56,824 bases of DNA from Psychromonas arctica DSM 14288. Its GTDB lineage: Bacteria > Pseudomonadota > Gammaproteobacteria > Enterobacterales > Psychromonadaceae. Positions 48,302-56,530 of this stretch are shown here, piece by piece. A program made the position numbers and the translations under genes. The first letter of the stretch is position 1; each line of letters starts with the position of its first letter. Under the pieces are notes generated by a model that made no database searches, had not been told where the DNA came from, and saw nothing but the letters and a program-made list of their open reading frames with translations. The stretch lies in the NCBI RefSeq assembly GCF_000482725.1, contig NZ_AXWP01000050.1, positions 1 through 56,824 of the forward strand. Direction: 5' to 3'.

Positions 48302-48588
48302 GTTCGTCTGCGCTCGCAGTGGCTTTATTAATAATTGTAACTTGGTATTTCGCCCTGTCGGCGACTTTACTTTCTTTGAACAGCAAATAAACCTATGTTT
48401 ATAAGGAACCAAAGAAAGCTGTCACCGATTCGCTTTCTTATCCAATCAATGAAGCTCTTTCTTTATGCACCACTTCATACGGCGCGTCCATGCGCCGAAT
48501 GAAGTTACAGCAAACGTCCTGTTTGCTGCTGCAGAAAGAGCTTAATCGATTGGGAAAGCTCAACGGCGGGGAGTTGTAGCCACATTGA
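48302..48588 (-). repeat. Structured repeat, copy B
   Basis: Direct repeat of copy A with the same stem and loops. The additional stem TCGGCGAC/GTCACCGA enclosing CTTTCTTTG/CAAAGAAAG is clearest in this copy. It ends 77 bp before the first cargo gene. Confidence 0.9.
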
Positions 48589-48665
48589 GTGATGTTTTAA
48601 GTTTAGCTTTTTTAAATAGAGCTTTAATAGATAGCAACACATCACAGTTAAACATGGAGAAGTTA

Positions 48666-48797
48666 ATGGGTATATTTTTTGGAATACTAGCTTGTGTGAT
48701 GTTCTCAATCTTAACTCAAAATGCACTTATTGGATTAGCGCTAGGGATCCTGGTTGGATATGGTGTAAATAAGTTAAGAATAAAGAATAAAGAATAA
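48666..48797 (+). CDS. Small glycine-zipper-like membrane protein
   Basis: 43 residues: MGIFFGILACVMFSILTQNA then LIGLALGILVGYGVNKLRIK. One or two short helices with G-x3-G spacing and a basic tail. The start is set at 48666 by GGAG seven bases upstream; an ATG at 48654 would add four residues. Function unknown; first gene of the repeat-bounded cargo. Confidence 0.5.
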   Translation: MGIFFGILACVMFSILTQNALIGLALGILVGYGVNKLRIKNKE

Positions 48798-49067
48798 ACC
48801 AAATACTAAAAGTAAAAATATAAACCAATAGACCTCGGCCTGCCTTTCCGCTGTTAATGCGGAATAATCCCACCTATCTACATGATTAATATTTGATTTT
48901 CAGCCTATAGATAACCTTAATTGTTTGATTTGCTGTTGTAGTAGCGTATTGTTGAAAAAAATTACCAAATTAATGTATTCGTATTTCCATTGAAAATACG
49001 GAGTTATTCTGCTTAATTACAGTATTAAATGTAACTATAACTGTAATGATTTTAATAAGGATATTTA
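48798..49067. other. Intergenic within the cargo
   Basis: 270 bp with a small hairpin (CCGC/GCGG near 48850) and A/T-rich DNA. No gene seen. Confidence 0.4.
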
Positions 49068-49313
49068 ATGAAAACGATGATTTTCCACATAATGAGAACT
49101 TTTAGATGGTTTATTGTGACAGCATCAAAAGTGCTATCTGCATTAATGGTTCTTGTTCTACTTATTGCTATGTTTAGTGATACTCAAACTCAAACATCAA
49201 ACTTAATCATGTTTTTTGTCTTTGCTGTTTTATTTGGCTCTGTATCTTGGTACTACGATGTTCTTCTGAAAAAGCTAGAACCACAAAAGAAAACAAATCA
49301 AGAGTGGAGCTAA
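49068..49313 (+). CDS. Small two-helix membrane protein
   Basis: 81 residues with hydrophobic segments at about 15-35 (IVTASKVLSALMVLVLLIAMF) and 45-63, and a charged C-terminus (KKLEPQKKTNQEWS). AAGGAT precedes the ATG. No family recognised. It lies 132 bp upstream of the DUF2971 gene in the same direction. Confidence 0.55.
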   Translation: MKTMIFHIMRTFRWFIVTASKVLSALMVLVLLIAMFSDTQTQTSNLIMFFVFAVLFGSVSWYYDVLLKKLEPQKKTNQEWS

Positions 49314-49445
49314 TAAATTTATAAAGGCATTTAAACACATCTAAAACAGTGGGTTTCGCTTCTATCTACACATTTTAATCCACTGCTTTATTCCGATTAA
49401 TGAAACGTTATATTTCTAGCATGTAATTAGCATCAGGGATTAATA

Positions 49446-50399
49446 TTGAAACAACTATTTAAGTATTTGGGTGAGCCTCGCGATATTTTCAGCAAAGGTT
49501 TTATTCGCTTATCTCAGCCATCTGTGCTTAATGACCCCTTTGAAGCATCATTTTGTAGCGTTAGTTTAGATGCGCTAGCAAGTCATTTTGATTATTCCAC
49601 AGAATTTGATCCAGATTTAGGTGAGCTAACTTTTTCGGGTTACATTGAAAACAGGATGCATCATATTGGTGTTATTAGTTTTTCCGAAAATAAAGAGAAC
49701 CTTTTGATGTGGGCTCATTACGCAAATGAGCACAGGGGACTTATTGCTGGAATTATAAATATTCCACATATTGGCTCAATATTCGATAATCTATTACAGA
49801 CGAATTCGCTGATAAGCTCATCTTTTAGTGAAGAATGGTCTCCATTTGACGGAAAACCAAATCCTGTCAATTATCGGAAAGGTCTTCGATATCGAAATGA
49901 TAAATTTGATTATGACTATTCGAATATATCTGCAGAGGGTGCCGACAGAATCCTTTATGAAGTGTTTATGCAAAAAAGCGATGAATGGATATATGAGCAA
50001 GAGCACAGGGTTGTTCTGAGGCTTGAGCAGGCTGATAGAGTTATAGTGCCAAATATTAAACAAGTTGCGAATAAGAATATTAAGAAATTAATAGAAGAGT
50101 CGCCACATACTTCTATAAATTTCGAATCTAGTTATTGTGTTGTAAACTTATTCAAATTTTCAGATGAAATAGATAGAACAATCATAGCAATTGAGTTATC
50201 AAAATTAAGCAGAAATCCAGATGTCATTTACTTAATGAAATTATCTTCGAGTTCAATTAACTGTTGTTTATTAGGCTTGAACTCTTCCTTAGAAAAATCA
50301 GAAATACTCGGTGAGCATATCTGTTCAAGAAGGTATTTCGACGTTTGGAAAGCAAGAAAAAATAAAGATTACTATAGCTTAGAATTTGACGAGATATAA
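49446..50399 (+). CDS. DUF2971 domain protein
   Basis: 317 residues. The N-terminal half follows the DUF2971 pattern: LFKYLGEPRDIFSKGFIRLSQPSVLNDPFEASF, GVISFSENKENLLMWAHYANEHRG, then PVNYRKGLRYR and KSDEWIYEQEHRVVLRL. The start codon is TTG at 49446 with AGGGA upstream. DUF2971 proteins have no settled activity; they are found scattered, often in accessory regions and sometimes near defence genes. It is the largest gene inside the repeat-bounded segment, and the C-terminal third (after about 215) is unlike anything I recognise. Confidence 0.8.
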   Translation: MKQLFKYLGEPRDIFSKGFIRLSQPSVLNDPFEASFCSVSLDALASHFDYSTEFDPDLGELTFSGYIENRMHHIGVISFSENKENLLMWAHYANEHRGLIAGIINIPHIGSIFDNLLQTNSLISSSFSEEWSPFDGKPNPVNYRKGLRYRNDKFDYDYSNISAEGADRILYEVFMQKSDEWIYEQEHRVVLRLEQADRVIVPNIKQVANKNIKKLIEESPHTSINFESSYCVVNLFKFSDEIDRTIIAIELSKLSRNPDVIYLMKLSSSSINCCLLGLNSSLEKSEILGEHICSRRYFDVWKARKNKDYYSLEFDEI

Positions 50400-50542
50400 A
50401 AAAATTAATGCTCTCTGAGTTCCTAATGCAGTCACTTTTTTCTTCCCAAAAATCGCTACCTGCATGAGAAGTTCGTGAGAAGTTCGGGACATCCAAAGGT
50501 TCGCATTAATAAAATCAAATAGTTAAAAATAAATACCGATAC

Positions 50543-50815
50543 TCAATGCGGCTACAGCTCCCCGCCGTTGAGCTTTCCCAAGTCATTTACTTATTGTTAG
50601 TAAAGCCAAACAGGATGTTTGGATTAGTTGAGGCTAGTGCATGGATGCACGTCCGAAACGGTACGATAAAAATGAGTGAATTACTTGGATAAGAAAGCGA
50701 TTCGGTGACAGCTTTCTTTGCTTACTTTATTTGCTGTTCAAAGAAAGTAAAGTCGCCGCAAGGGCGAAATACCAAGTTACAGTTATTAATAAAGCCACAG
50801 CGAGCGCAGACGAAC
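50543..50815 (+). repeat. Structured repeat, copy C (inverted, diverged)
   Basis: Inverted relative to A and B. Its flanks (CCCCGCCGTTGAGCTTTCCC; AAGAAAGCGATTCGGTGAC; AAAGTCGCCGCAAGGGCGAA) are conserved. The central stem has different bases but still pairs: CCAAGTCATTTACTTATT against AATGAGTGAATTACTTGG. Inner hairpins are CCAAAC-AGGAT-GTTTGG and GTGC-ATGGAT-GCAC. Confidence 0.85.
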
Positions 50816-50867
50816 AATACTACGAATAAAGCATAAAACAGTCAGATCGAGCGTAGCGAAACATTAC

Positions 50868-51186
50868 TCAATGTGGTTACAACTTCCCCGCCGTTGAGCT
50901 TTCCCAAGCGATGACGCTCTTTCTGCAATAGCAAACAGGACGTTTGCTATAACTTCATTCGGCGCATGGACGCGCCGTATGAAGTGGTGCATAAAGAAAG
51001 AGCTTCATTGATTGGATAAGAAAGCGATTCGGTGACAGCTTTCTATAGTTTTTTATCAACATTGGTTTTTATAAAAATGGGTGCTATGAAAATGAGTTTC
51101 TTTGCTGTTCAAAGAAAGTGGGATCGCCGATAAGGCGAAACACCCAGCAACAATTATAAATAAAGCCTCGATGAGCGCAGACGAAT
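50868..51186 (+). repeat. Structured repeat, copy D (inverted)
   Basis: Second inverted copy, 325 bp after C. Central hairpins AGCAAAC-AGGAC-GTTTGCT and CGGCGC-ATGGAC-GCGCCG are as in A and B. About 60 bp of extra A/T-rich sequence splits the CTTTCTTTG region (about 51040-51100). Confidence 0.88.
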
Positions 51187-51218
51187 CAATACTAAGCGAT
51201 AATCCCAAACACTAATTC

Positions 51219-51243
51219 AAAAAAAATGGGCTCAAAGAGCCCA
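51219..51243 (-). terminator. Rho-independent terminator of the glutathione transferase gene
   Basis: On the minus strand TGGGCTC, loop TTT, GAGCCCA, then eight T residues. Confidence 0.9.
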
Positions 51244-51262
51244 GACTGTTCAACACTAGCAA

Positions 51263-51880
51263 CTACGAATATTCAGCTTCAACTTTATCTGCTCTTTGAA
51301 AAGCACTGTGCGATGCTAATTGTTTAGCATAACGACTTAAATTACTGAAATTTTCAATCGCTCCCGTTGCGACCAAATTCTCAATAATCATCGACATCAT
51401 AATATCTGCACCAGTTAACTGCTCATCAACCAGATACGTTTTACCAACTAAACACTGATCCACGTACGTTAGGATTTTAAGCATTTCTGCATCAGCATAA
51501 CCGGCTAAGAAATTAGTTTTGCAACCATCTTTAGCAACAAAAATCTTTAAAAGAAGCGGCAAGATTGCCGACCCTTCAGCAAAGTGCAACCATTGTGAAT
51601 ATTCAACATAAGCGTTTGTTCCACGCTCTGGTGCAAACTTACCTTTACCATATTTTTCAATTAAATAATCCGTGATTGCACCTGATTCACTAATCACTAA
51701 ACCATCATCTTCTATCACTGGGGATTTACCAAGCGGATGGATTTCTTTTAATTCTGGAGGTGCAAAAAATGTCTCACTGTTTCGTAAATAAGGTTTAACT
51801 TGGTACTCAACACCAAGTTCTTCTAAAAGCCAAATAATACGTTTAGAGCGAGATTTATTTAAGTGGTGTAACGTGATCAT
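51263..51880 (-). CDS. Glutathione S-transferase family protein
   Basis: 205 residues. The thioredoxin-like N-terminal domain (MITLHHLNKSRSKRIIWLLEELGVEY, then HPLGKSPVIEDDGLVISESGAI with the glutathione-binding Ser-Glu-Ser) and an all-helical C-terminal domain (LTGADIMMSMIIENL) are clear. It conjugates or reduces electrophiles using glutathione; no substrate can be inferred. Transcribed alone, with its own terminator. Confidence 0.93.
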   Translation of the reverse strand: MITLHHLNKSRSKRIIWLLEELGVEYQVKPYLRNSETFFAPPELKEIHPLGKSPVIEDDGLVISESGAITDYLIEKYGKGKFAPERGTNAYVEYSQWLHFAEGSAILPLLLKIFVAKDGCKTNFLAGYADAEMLKILTYVDQCLVGKTYLVDEQLTGADIMMSMIIENLVATGAIENFSNLSRYAKQLASHSAFQRADKVEAEYS

Positions 51881-52162
51881 AATACCTACCTATTTTATTG
51901 TTAATAACAGAAACAGTTATTTGCATCACCATAGCAATGAAAGCAGTTTAATCCAATGCCTGTAATAACCAATATCAACCATCAAGTGCATTTATAAGAT
52001 GTGATGTGAGTAACATAAAAAGCTCAAAAATAATTCGATTAAATTTTAAGTTAGTTATACTTAACTTTAAAAAACAGCTATATTTAAGTAATTACATGCT
52101 AATAACTACCTTCAAATGGATATTTTCATCCTTTAATAATTATAATTAAAATAGTAAACCTT

Positions 52163-53404
52163 ATGTCTGATATTAATATTGATTCAACCTATGGCGTGGT
52201 CATCATACAAGATCTTAAAGCGATTTATGTTGATGAAAACTATGCCAAACTTTATGGCTATGACAGCCCTGATGATTTATTAAATAGCATCGACTCCTTT
52301 CTTGAACTGATTGCACCTGAGTTTCATGAACTGGCCACCCAGAATTATATTGATACCATTGCGGGAAAAGTAACACCTCGAGGTCATACTTTTAATAATA
52401 TTGACCGTCACGGTAGAGAATTTACAGTGTTCTCCATTGATCATGTTATTGAATATGAGGGTGAGTTAGCCCTTCAAGTGACTGTGATGGATCTATCGAC
52501 TGTTGTTGAAGCTAACAAGAAAATACGTGAAAAAGATTTAATGTTTAAGCGACTGATCATGAATTCTGGGCAAGGTATTATGGTGCATCGTAATTTTAAG
52601 CCCTTAATGCTTAATCAGGCATGGGCGAATGAGATGCGCGCGGAATCACTTGAACAAGCGATGTCTACGGATTCTATTTTGCAATTTATTCCTATTGAAA
52701 AACATCAAGAAGTGAAAGAGCATTATTATAAAACGCTCAAGGGTGGATCGGCGAATAAAAGCACTATCGTTGAAAACATTTGCTTTGATGGCAGTAAACG
52801 CTTTTTTAATATTTACGACAACCTCATTGAATGGGAAGGTGAACCTGCAGTACAAGTTGTATTAGAAGATGTCACCGATAAAGTTGAATATGAACGCGTA
52901 TTAGCTTATCGAGCATCACATGATCAACTTACTGATTTACTTAATCGTAGTGCCATTTATGACTGGTTAGATAAGCACTTCAAAATAAATACCAATATTA
53001 TTTGTGTTCTGATGGATATTGATGACTTTAAAAAGGTTAATGATACCTACGGGCACCAGATGGGCGATCAGGTGATAAAAGCGTTGGCTAGTCTCATTAA
53101 AGAAATAGTACAACAATTTAATGGAGTGGTGGGCCGATGGGGAGGTGAAGAGTTTATTGCGTTTGTGCCTAATATAAGTAGTCAGCAAGCGGTTGAAATG
53201 TCGGAATCTATTCGTATCGCATTTAAACAAGTGCAGTTCAGACCAGAAATTAATCCGTTTACGGCGAGTGTCAGCATTGGTATTAGCTCAAATAGTGCTT
53301 GTGATACCCCAATTAGTATTAATGATCTTATTAAGTCGGCAGATAAATATTTATACCTAGCAAAAGCCAATGGTAAAAACTGCGTGGTTAACTGTAAAGA
53401 TTAG
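52163..53404 (+). CDS. PAS-PAS-GGDEF diguanylate cyclase
   Basis: 413 residues. Two PAS domains (about 10-115 and 125-240) precede a GGDEF domain at about 250-410 with DQLTDLLNRSAI, the metal-binding DIDDFKKVNDTYGH and the active-site GGEEF at 327-331. The RxxD inhibitory site is absent before GGEEF (NGVVGRW), so product inhibition is probably not through the usual I-site. No membrane helix; a cytoplasmic sensor making cyclic di-GMP. It lies divergent from the glutathione transferase gene. Confidence 0.93.
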   Translation: MSDINIDSTYGVVIIQDLKAIYVDENYAKLYGYDSPDDLLNSIDSFLELIAPEFHELATQNYIDTIAGKVTPRGHTFNNIDRHGREFTVFSIDHVIEYEGELALQVTVMDLSTVVEANKKIREKDLMFKRLIMNSGQGIMVHRNFKPLMLNQAWANEMRAESLEQAMSTDSILQFIPIEKHQEVKEHYYKTLKGGSANKSTIVENICFDGSKRFFNIYDNLIEWEGEPAVQVVLEDVTDKVEYERVLAYRASHDQLTDLLNRSAIYDWLDKHFKINTNIICVLMDIDDFKKVNDTYGHQMGDQVIKALASLIKEIVQQFNGVVGRWGGEEFIAFVPNISSQQAVEMSESIRIAFKQVQFRPEINPFTASVSIGISSNSACDTPISINDLIKSADKYLYLAKANGKNCVVNCKD

Positions 53405-53438
53405 ACTTTAATGGTGATCAAGCCCCTCTACTCGCTTC

Positions 53439-53487
53439 ATTCAACATTCAACATTCAACATTCAACATTCAACATTCAACATTCAAC
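53439..53487. repeat. Seven copies of the heptamer ATTCAAC
   Basis: Perfect 7 x 7-bp tandem array 35 bp after the diguanylate cyclase stop codon, between convergent genes. Likely to vary in copy number by slippage. Confidence 0.95.
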
Positions 53488-53550
53488 ACGTACTCTAAAC
53501 AGCAACCAATACGCCAACCAATAAAAACAGTAAAAAGGTTACAGTTACAC

Positions 53551-53880
53551 TTAATGAGCCACGGTTTTGGAATATAAATTCATTACCGCAACGCCGGCTA
53601 AAATAAGTCCCATCCCAATAATGGCAGGTAAGTCTGGTATTTGTTTATAGATAATCGCGCTAATAGCAGCCACTAAAATAATACCCATCCCTGCCCATAT
53701 GGCATAAGCAATCCCTACCGGTACACTTTTAAGTACAAGGGACAGAAAATAAAAAGCGGCAATATAACCCACCACACAAATCACACTGTAAAAAGTTTGA
53801 CTAAATCCATCAGACGCTTTTAATGCCAGTGTAGCGATCACTTCTGACACTATCGCAATGGCTAAATACCAATACCCCAT
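53551..53880 (-). CDS. Small multidrug resistance (SMR) family protein
   Basis: 109 residues, four helices. The essential Glu13 in IAIVSEVIATLALKASDGF, plus YFLSLVLKSVPVGIAYAIWAGMGI, are the EmrE/QacC-type signatures. Proton-coupled exporter of lipophilic cations or guanidinium-like compounds; the subclass is not certain. A single gene rather than the paired EbrAB type. Confidence 0.92.
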   Translation of the reverse strand: MGYWYLAIAIVSEVIATLALKASDGFSQTFYSVICVVGYIAAFYFLSLVLKSVPVGIAYAIWAGMGIILVAAISAIIYKQIPDLPAIIGMGLILAGVAVMNLYSKTVAH

Positions 53881-54340
53881 ACCTTTCCTTCTTTATATTA
53901 AGCAAAATGACGCTTAATACTTTTCATGTAAATGTTGACGTTAATTTTTGTGTGGACAATAGCAAGTTCAGCGACTTAATCAATGAGTTAATTAAGTACC
54001 TAAGAGATGTTGAGCAACACTTTATTGATGTAACAAATGAAGCTTTTGTATTTGCTGTTTAATAATCTCGATTTCAGTCAGTGAAGATCTATTTTATTGA
54101 TTAAAACAACTTCCGCCTTTATTTTTAATTGTCTAAATAAAACAGTCATTTAAATAAACTTACACCTGAAGGTAAATTAGCTTCTATATTGGAAATGCCG
54201 ATAACCTATTTAATATCAAAAGGTCTTCCCCTCAAACCTTGTAATCTCTGCTATTATTTTCGGCATTAGTAGGCTTTTATCTTTAAAAGTCGACGATTAA
54301 AAAATGAATAAATTACACTCTAAAATGAGCCATCCTGACC
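53881..54340. other. Intergenic, no gene seen
   Basis: 460 bp upstream of both the SMR gene and the TehA-like gene. One imperfect hairpin, TTAAGC against GCTTAA around AAAATGAC (about 53898-53917). No operator or promoter could be named. Confidence 0.4.
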
Positions 54341-55309
54341 ATGTTAAAATCGAATAAATTGACCACTATCAATCACTATTTTTGTAATATTCCAACCGCG
54401 GCTTCAGGGCTTGCGTTAGCGATTGCAAGTTTAGGTTTATCTTGGGAGCATTTTGTACCTTTACAGGGAAAAGCCCAGGTATTCGGAGCCTGCATTGCAG
54501 CCTGTATTCTTTTACTACTTATGATTAAGTTTGTATTTAATCCACACCTATTTAAACAAGACTTACAACACCCTATCGCCGGAACAGTGATCCCTACATT
54601 AGCGATGGCGATGATGGTGATCGCCAATAGCATTGCTTTATATTACTTACAGTTAGGGCAAATCATTAGCTGGTTAGCTATCATTTTACATCTCTATTTC
54701 TTGGGATATTTTATCTTAAGCCGTAGTAAAGACTTTCAGTTTAAACAGATATTACCGAGTTGGTTTATCCCACCAATTGGATTAGTGCTTGCCTTAATAA
54801 CGCACCCAGGCGGCCTTGCCCCCATAGTAACCCAATTTATATTTACACTTGGTTTAGCCTCTTACACACTGTTATTGCCGATTGTTTTATATCGATTATG
54901 CTTTGGTGGTGTGCTCAATGACAATGAAAAACCAATTATTGTTATCCTAGCCACTCCAGCAAGTTTATTGCTATTGGCCTACCTTGCGACTTCTCCTCTG
55001 CCAAATACAATAATTATTGCAGTACTGTTTTGTTTAGCACTGATCATGACGTTGTATGTTTATTTTGCATTTAAAAATCTATTACGCTTAGCTTATACCC
55101 CCGCCTATTCTGCCTTTACTTTTCCATTGGTGGTCGGCGCCGTTACTTTATTAAAAATGAGTGAGTTTTTATCTGAGCAGGGCATTACTGTTTACTGGGT
55201 CAATATGACTGCGCAGTTAGCGAACATAGAGTTAGCGATTGCCAGCGCGATGGTGCTTTATGTTAGTTTTCATTATTTACCGCACTTCTTTAATCGGGCT
55301 TCACGGTAA
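54341..55309 (+). CDS. TehA/SLAC1 family transporter
   Basis: 322 residues with about ten helices. IPTAASGLALAIASLGLSWEHF at the N-terminus, LPSWFIPPIGLVLALITHPGG in the middle and AFTFPLVVGAVTLLKMSE near the C-terminus match TehA/SLAC1 anion channels. TehA in E. coli gives tellurite resistance when overexpressed; no TehB methyltransferase gene accompanies it here. The ribosome site is weak. Confidence 0.85.
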   Translation: MLKSNKLTTINHYFCNIPTAASGLALAIASLGLSWEHFVPLQGKAQVFGACIAACILLLLMIKFVFNPHLFKQDLQHPIAGTVIPTLAMAMMVIANSIALYYLQLGQIISWLAIILHLYFLGYFILSRSKDFQFKQILPSWFIPPIGLVLALITHPGGLAPIVTQFIFTLGLASYTLLLPIVLYRLCFGGVLNDNEKPIIVILATPASLLLLAYLATSPLPNTIIIAVLFCLALIMTLYVYFAFKNLLRLAYTPAYSAFTFPLVVGAVTLLKMSEFLSEQGITVYWVNMTAQLANIELAIASAMVLYVSFHYLPHFFNRASR

Positions 55310-55365
55310 TAAAACTTTTTTAATTGAACTTCACAGTAATAAAAAACATCGCCGAATAGATAACG

Positions 55366-55419
55366 GCTTTATATTTAATAACAGCTTTATATTTAATAAC
55401 AGCTTTATATTTAATAACA
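55366..55419. repeat. Three copies of an 18-bp unit
   Basis: GCTTTATATTTAATAACA repeated three times exactly, 57 bp after the TehA-like stop. Another near-repeat, CTTCACRGTAATAAAA, precedes it (about 55298 and 55329). Confidence 0.95.
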
Positions 55420-55912
55420 TCAAATGGAATAGCGGTGATCAATTAACCGCTATCATTTCAGACATTAACTGTTGTGTTTATTCAGGATAATCTTTAAAGC
55501 CAATGAGCTCCCCTTCAAACAACATGCTCAGATGAACGGATGCTAATATCTAAAATAGATGTCAAGTAACATGGAAACTTAAATTATCAATTATTATTAT
55601 GATAATAACCACCCCTTACCACAATAAAGCCAACAATAAATAAAACACTTATCAAGGTAAGCAATACATTAATGCGTTTACATATTAATAGCTTAATAAC
55701 ACTAGTTGACAAACATCCTCTAAAGGTCAATTTTCACTGGCTTTGCACTGATCGTAAGAAGCTGTTATTTTTATGATACAAAATGACGCTTTACCTCAAA
55801 AACTTGATTCAAGTTTACGATTTTTATAATAAATTCGACGAAAAAACAAAAATATTTATTTAGGTGTAGTATAAATAAAATATCTTTTTTCATCTCACTC
55901 AATGCGGAGTAC
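55420..55912. other. Intergenic upstream of the PAS gene
   Basis: 493 bp, A/T-rich, with no gene recognised. GCGGAG just upstream of 55913 is the ribosome site of the next gene. Confidence 0.4.
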
Positions 55913-56530
55913 ATGAAAATTAACAAACCAATATCCCACTCAAGTTTAACCAACGATCCATTACACAAGATGTTTGATGAAGTGGATGCTATCTCTGTGC
56001 AAGGATATGATGAAGAGCGCAGGGTTATCTATTGGAATGCCGGTAGTGAGTCTCTTTATGGTTACAGCAAAGAAGAAGCGTTAGGACAAAAGCTTGAACA
56101 GTTAATCATTCCCAAACCATTATGGGAACATATCATTCCCGCCCACAGTAATTGGGTCCACAACAATATAGAAATCCCAGCCTCTGAAATAACCTTACTT
56201 AATAAAGCGGGTGAGGATGTTAATGTTTTCTCTAGTCATGTGATGTTTGTAAATCAAGAAAATAAAAAGCAAATGTATTGTGTTGATATTGATTTATCCG
56301 ATGTACGTTATGCACAAGAACAAGCTATTTTTAAAGAAAAAATGTTAGAAGCGGTATTTGAAGCCAGCCCAGATTTATTCTTCTTAATGACAGAAGAAGG
56401 CATCATTATCGATTATCGCGCCCATGACAAAAAGAGCCTGTATATTCCCCCAAATAAGTTTATTGGCAAGTCGATGGTTGATGTTTTACCTGAGCATGTG
56501 GCTAATAAATTTAAATTACATTGGGTGTAG
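55913..56530 (+). pseudogene. Truncated PAS-domain sensor gene
   Basis: 205 codons: PAS domain 1 (about 25-125, ISVQGYDEERRVIYWNAGSESLYGYSKEEALGQ) and the start of PAS domain 2 (about 140-200, MLEAVFEASPDLFFLMTEEG), ending abruptly as KFKLHWV. A signalling output domain would be expected next, most often GGDEF; none follows. An ISKra4-like insertion begins right after, so the gene was probably cut by it, and the final codon(s) come from the element. Whether the short product functions is unknown. Confidence 0.75.

Noticed and set aside
48170-48726. Two minus-strand reading frames sharing the ending WLQLPAVELSQSIKLFLQQQ
   Set aside because: Both lie inside repeat copies A and B; the shared ending is the repeat itself read through. 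No ribosome site or family resemblance.
48798-49067. Possible integron-type attC site in the cargo
   Set aside because: No paired core sites of the GTTRRRY/RYYYAAC type and no integrase in the window; the flanking repeats are also far from attC structure.
47967-51186. CRISPR array
   Set aside because: The repeats are about 290 bp, only four copies, in two orientations, and with no regular spacers or cas genes.
55239-55490. 83-codon frame covering the 18-bp triplication
   Set aside because: Its repeated FIFNNS segments come solely from the tandem repeat, and it overlaps the end of the TehA-like gene in another frame.
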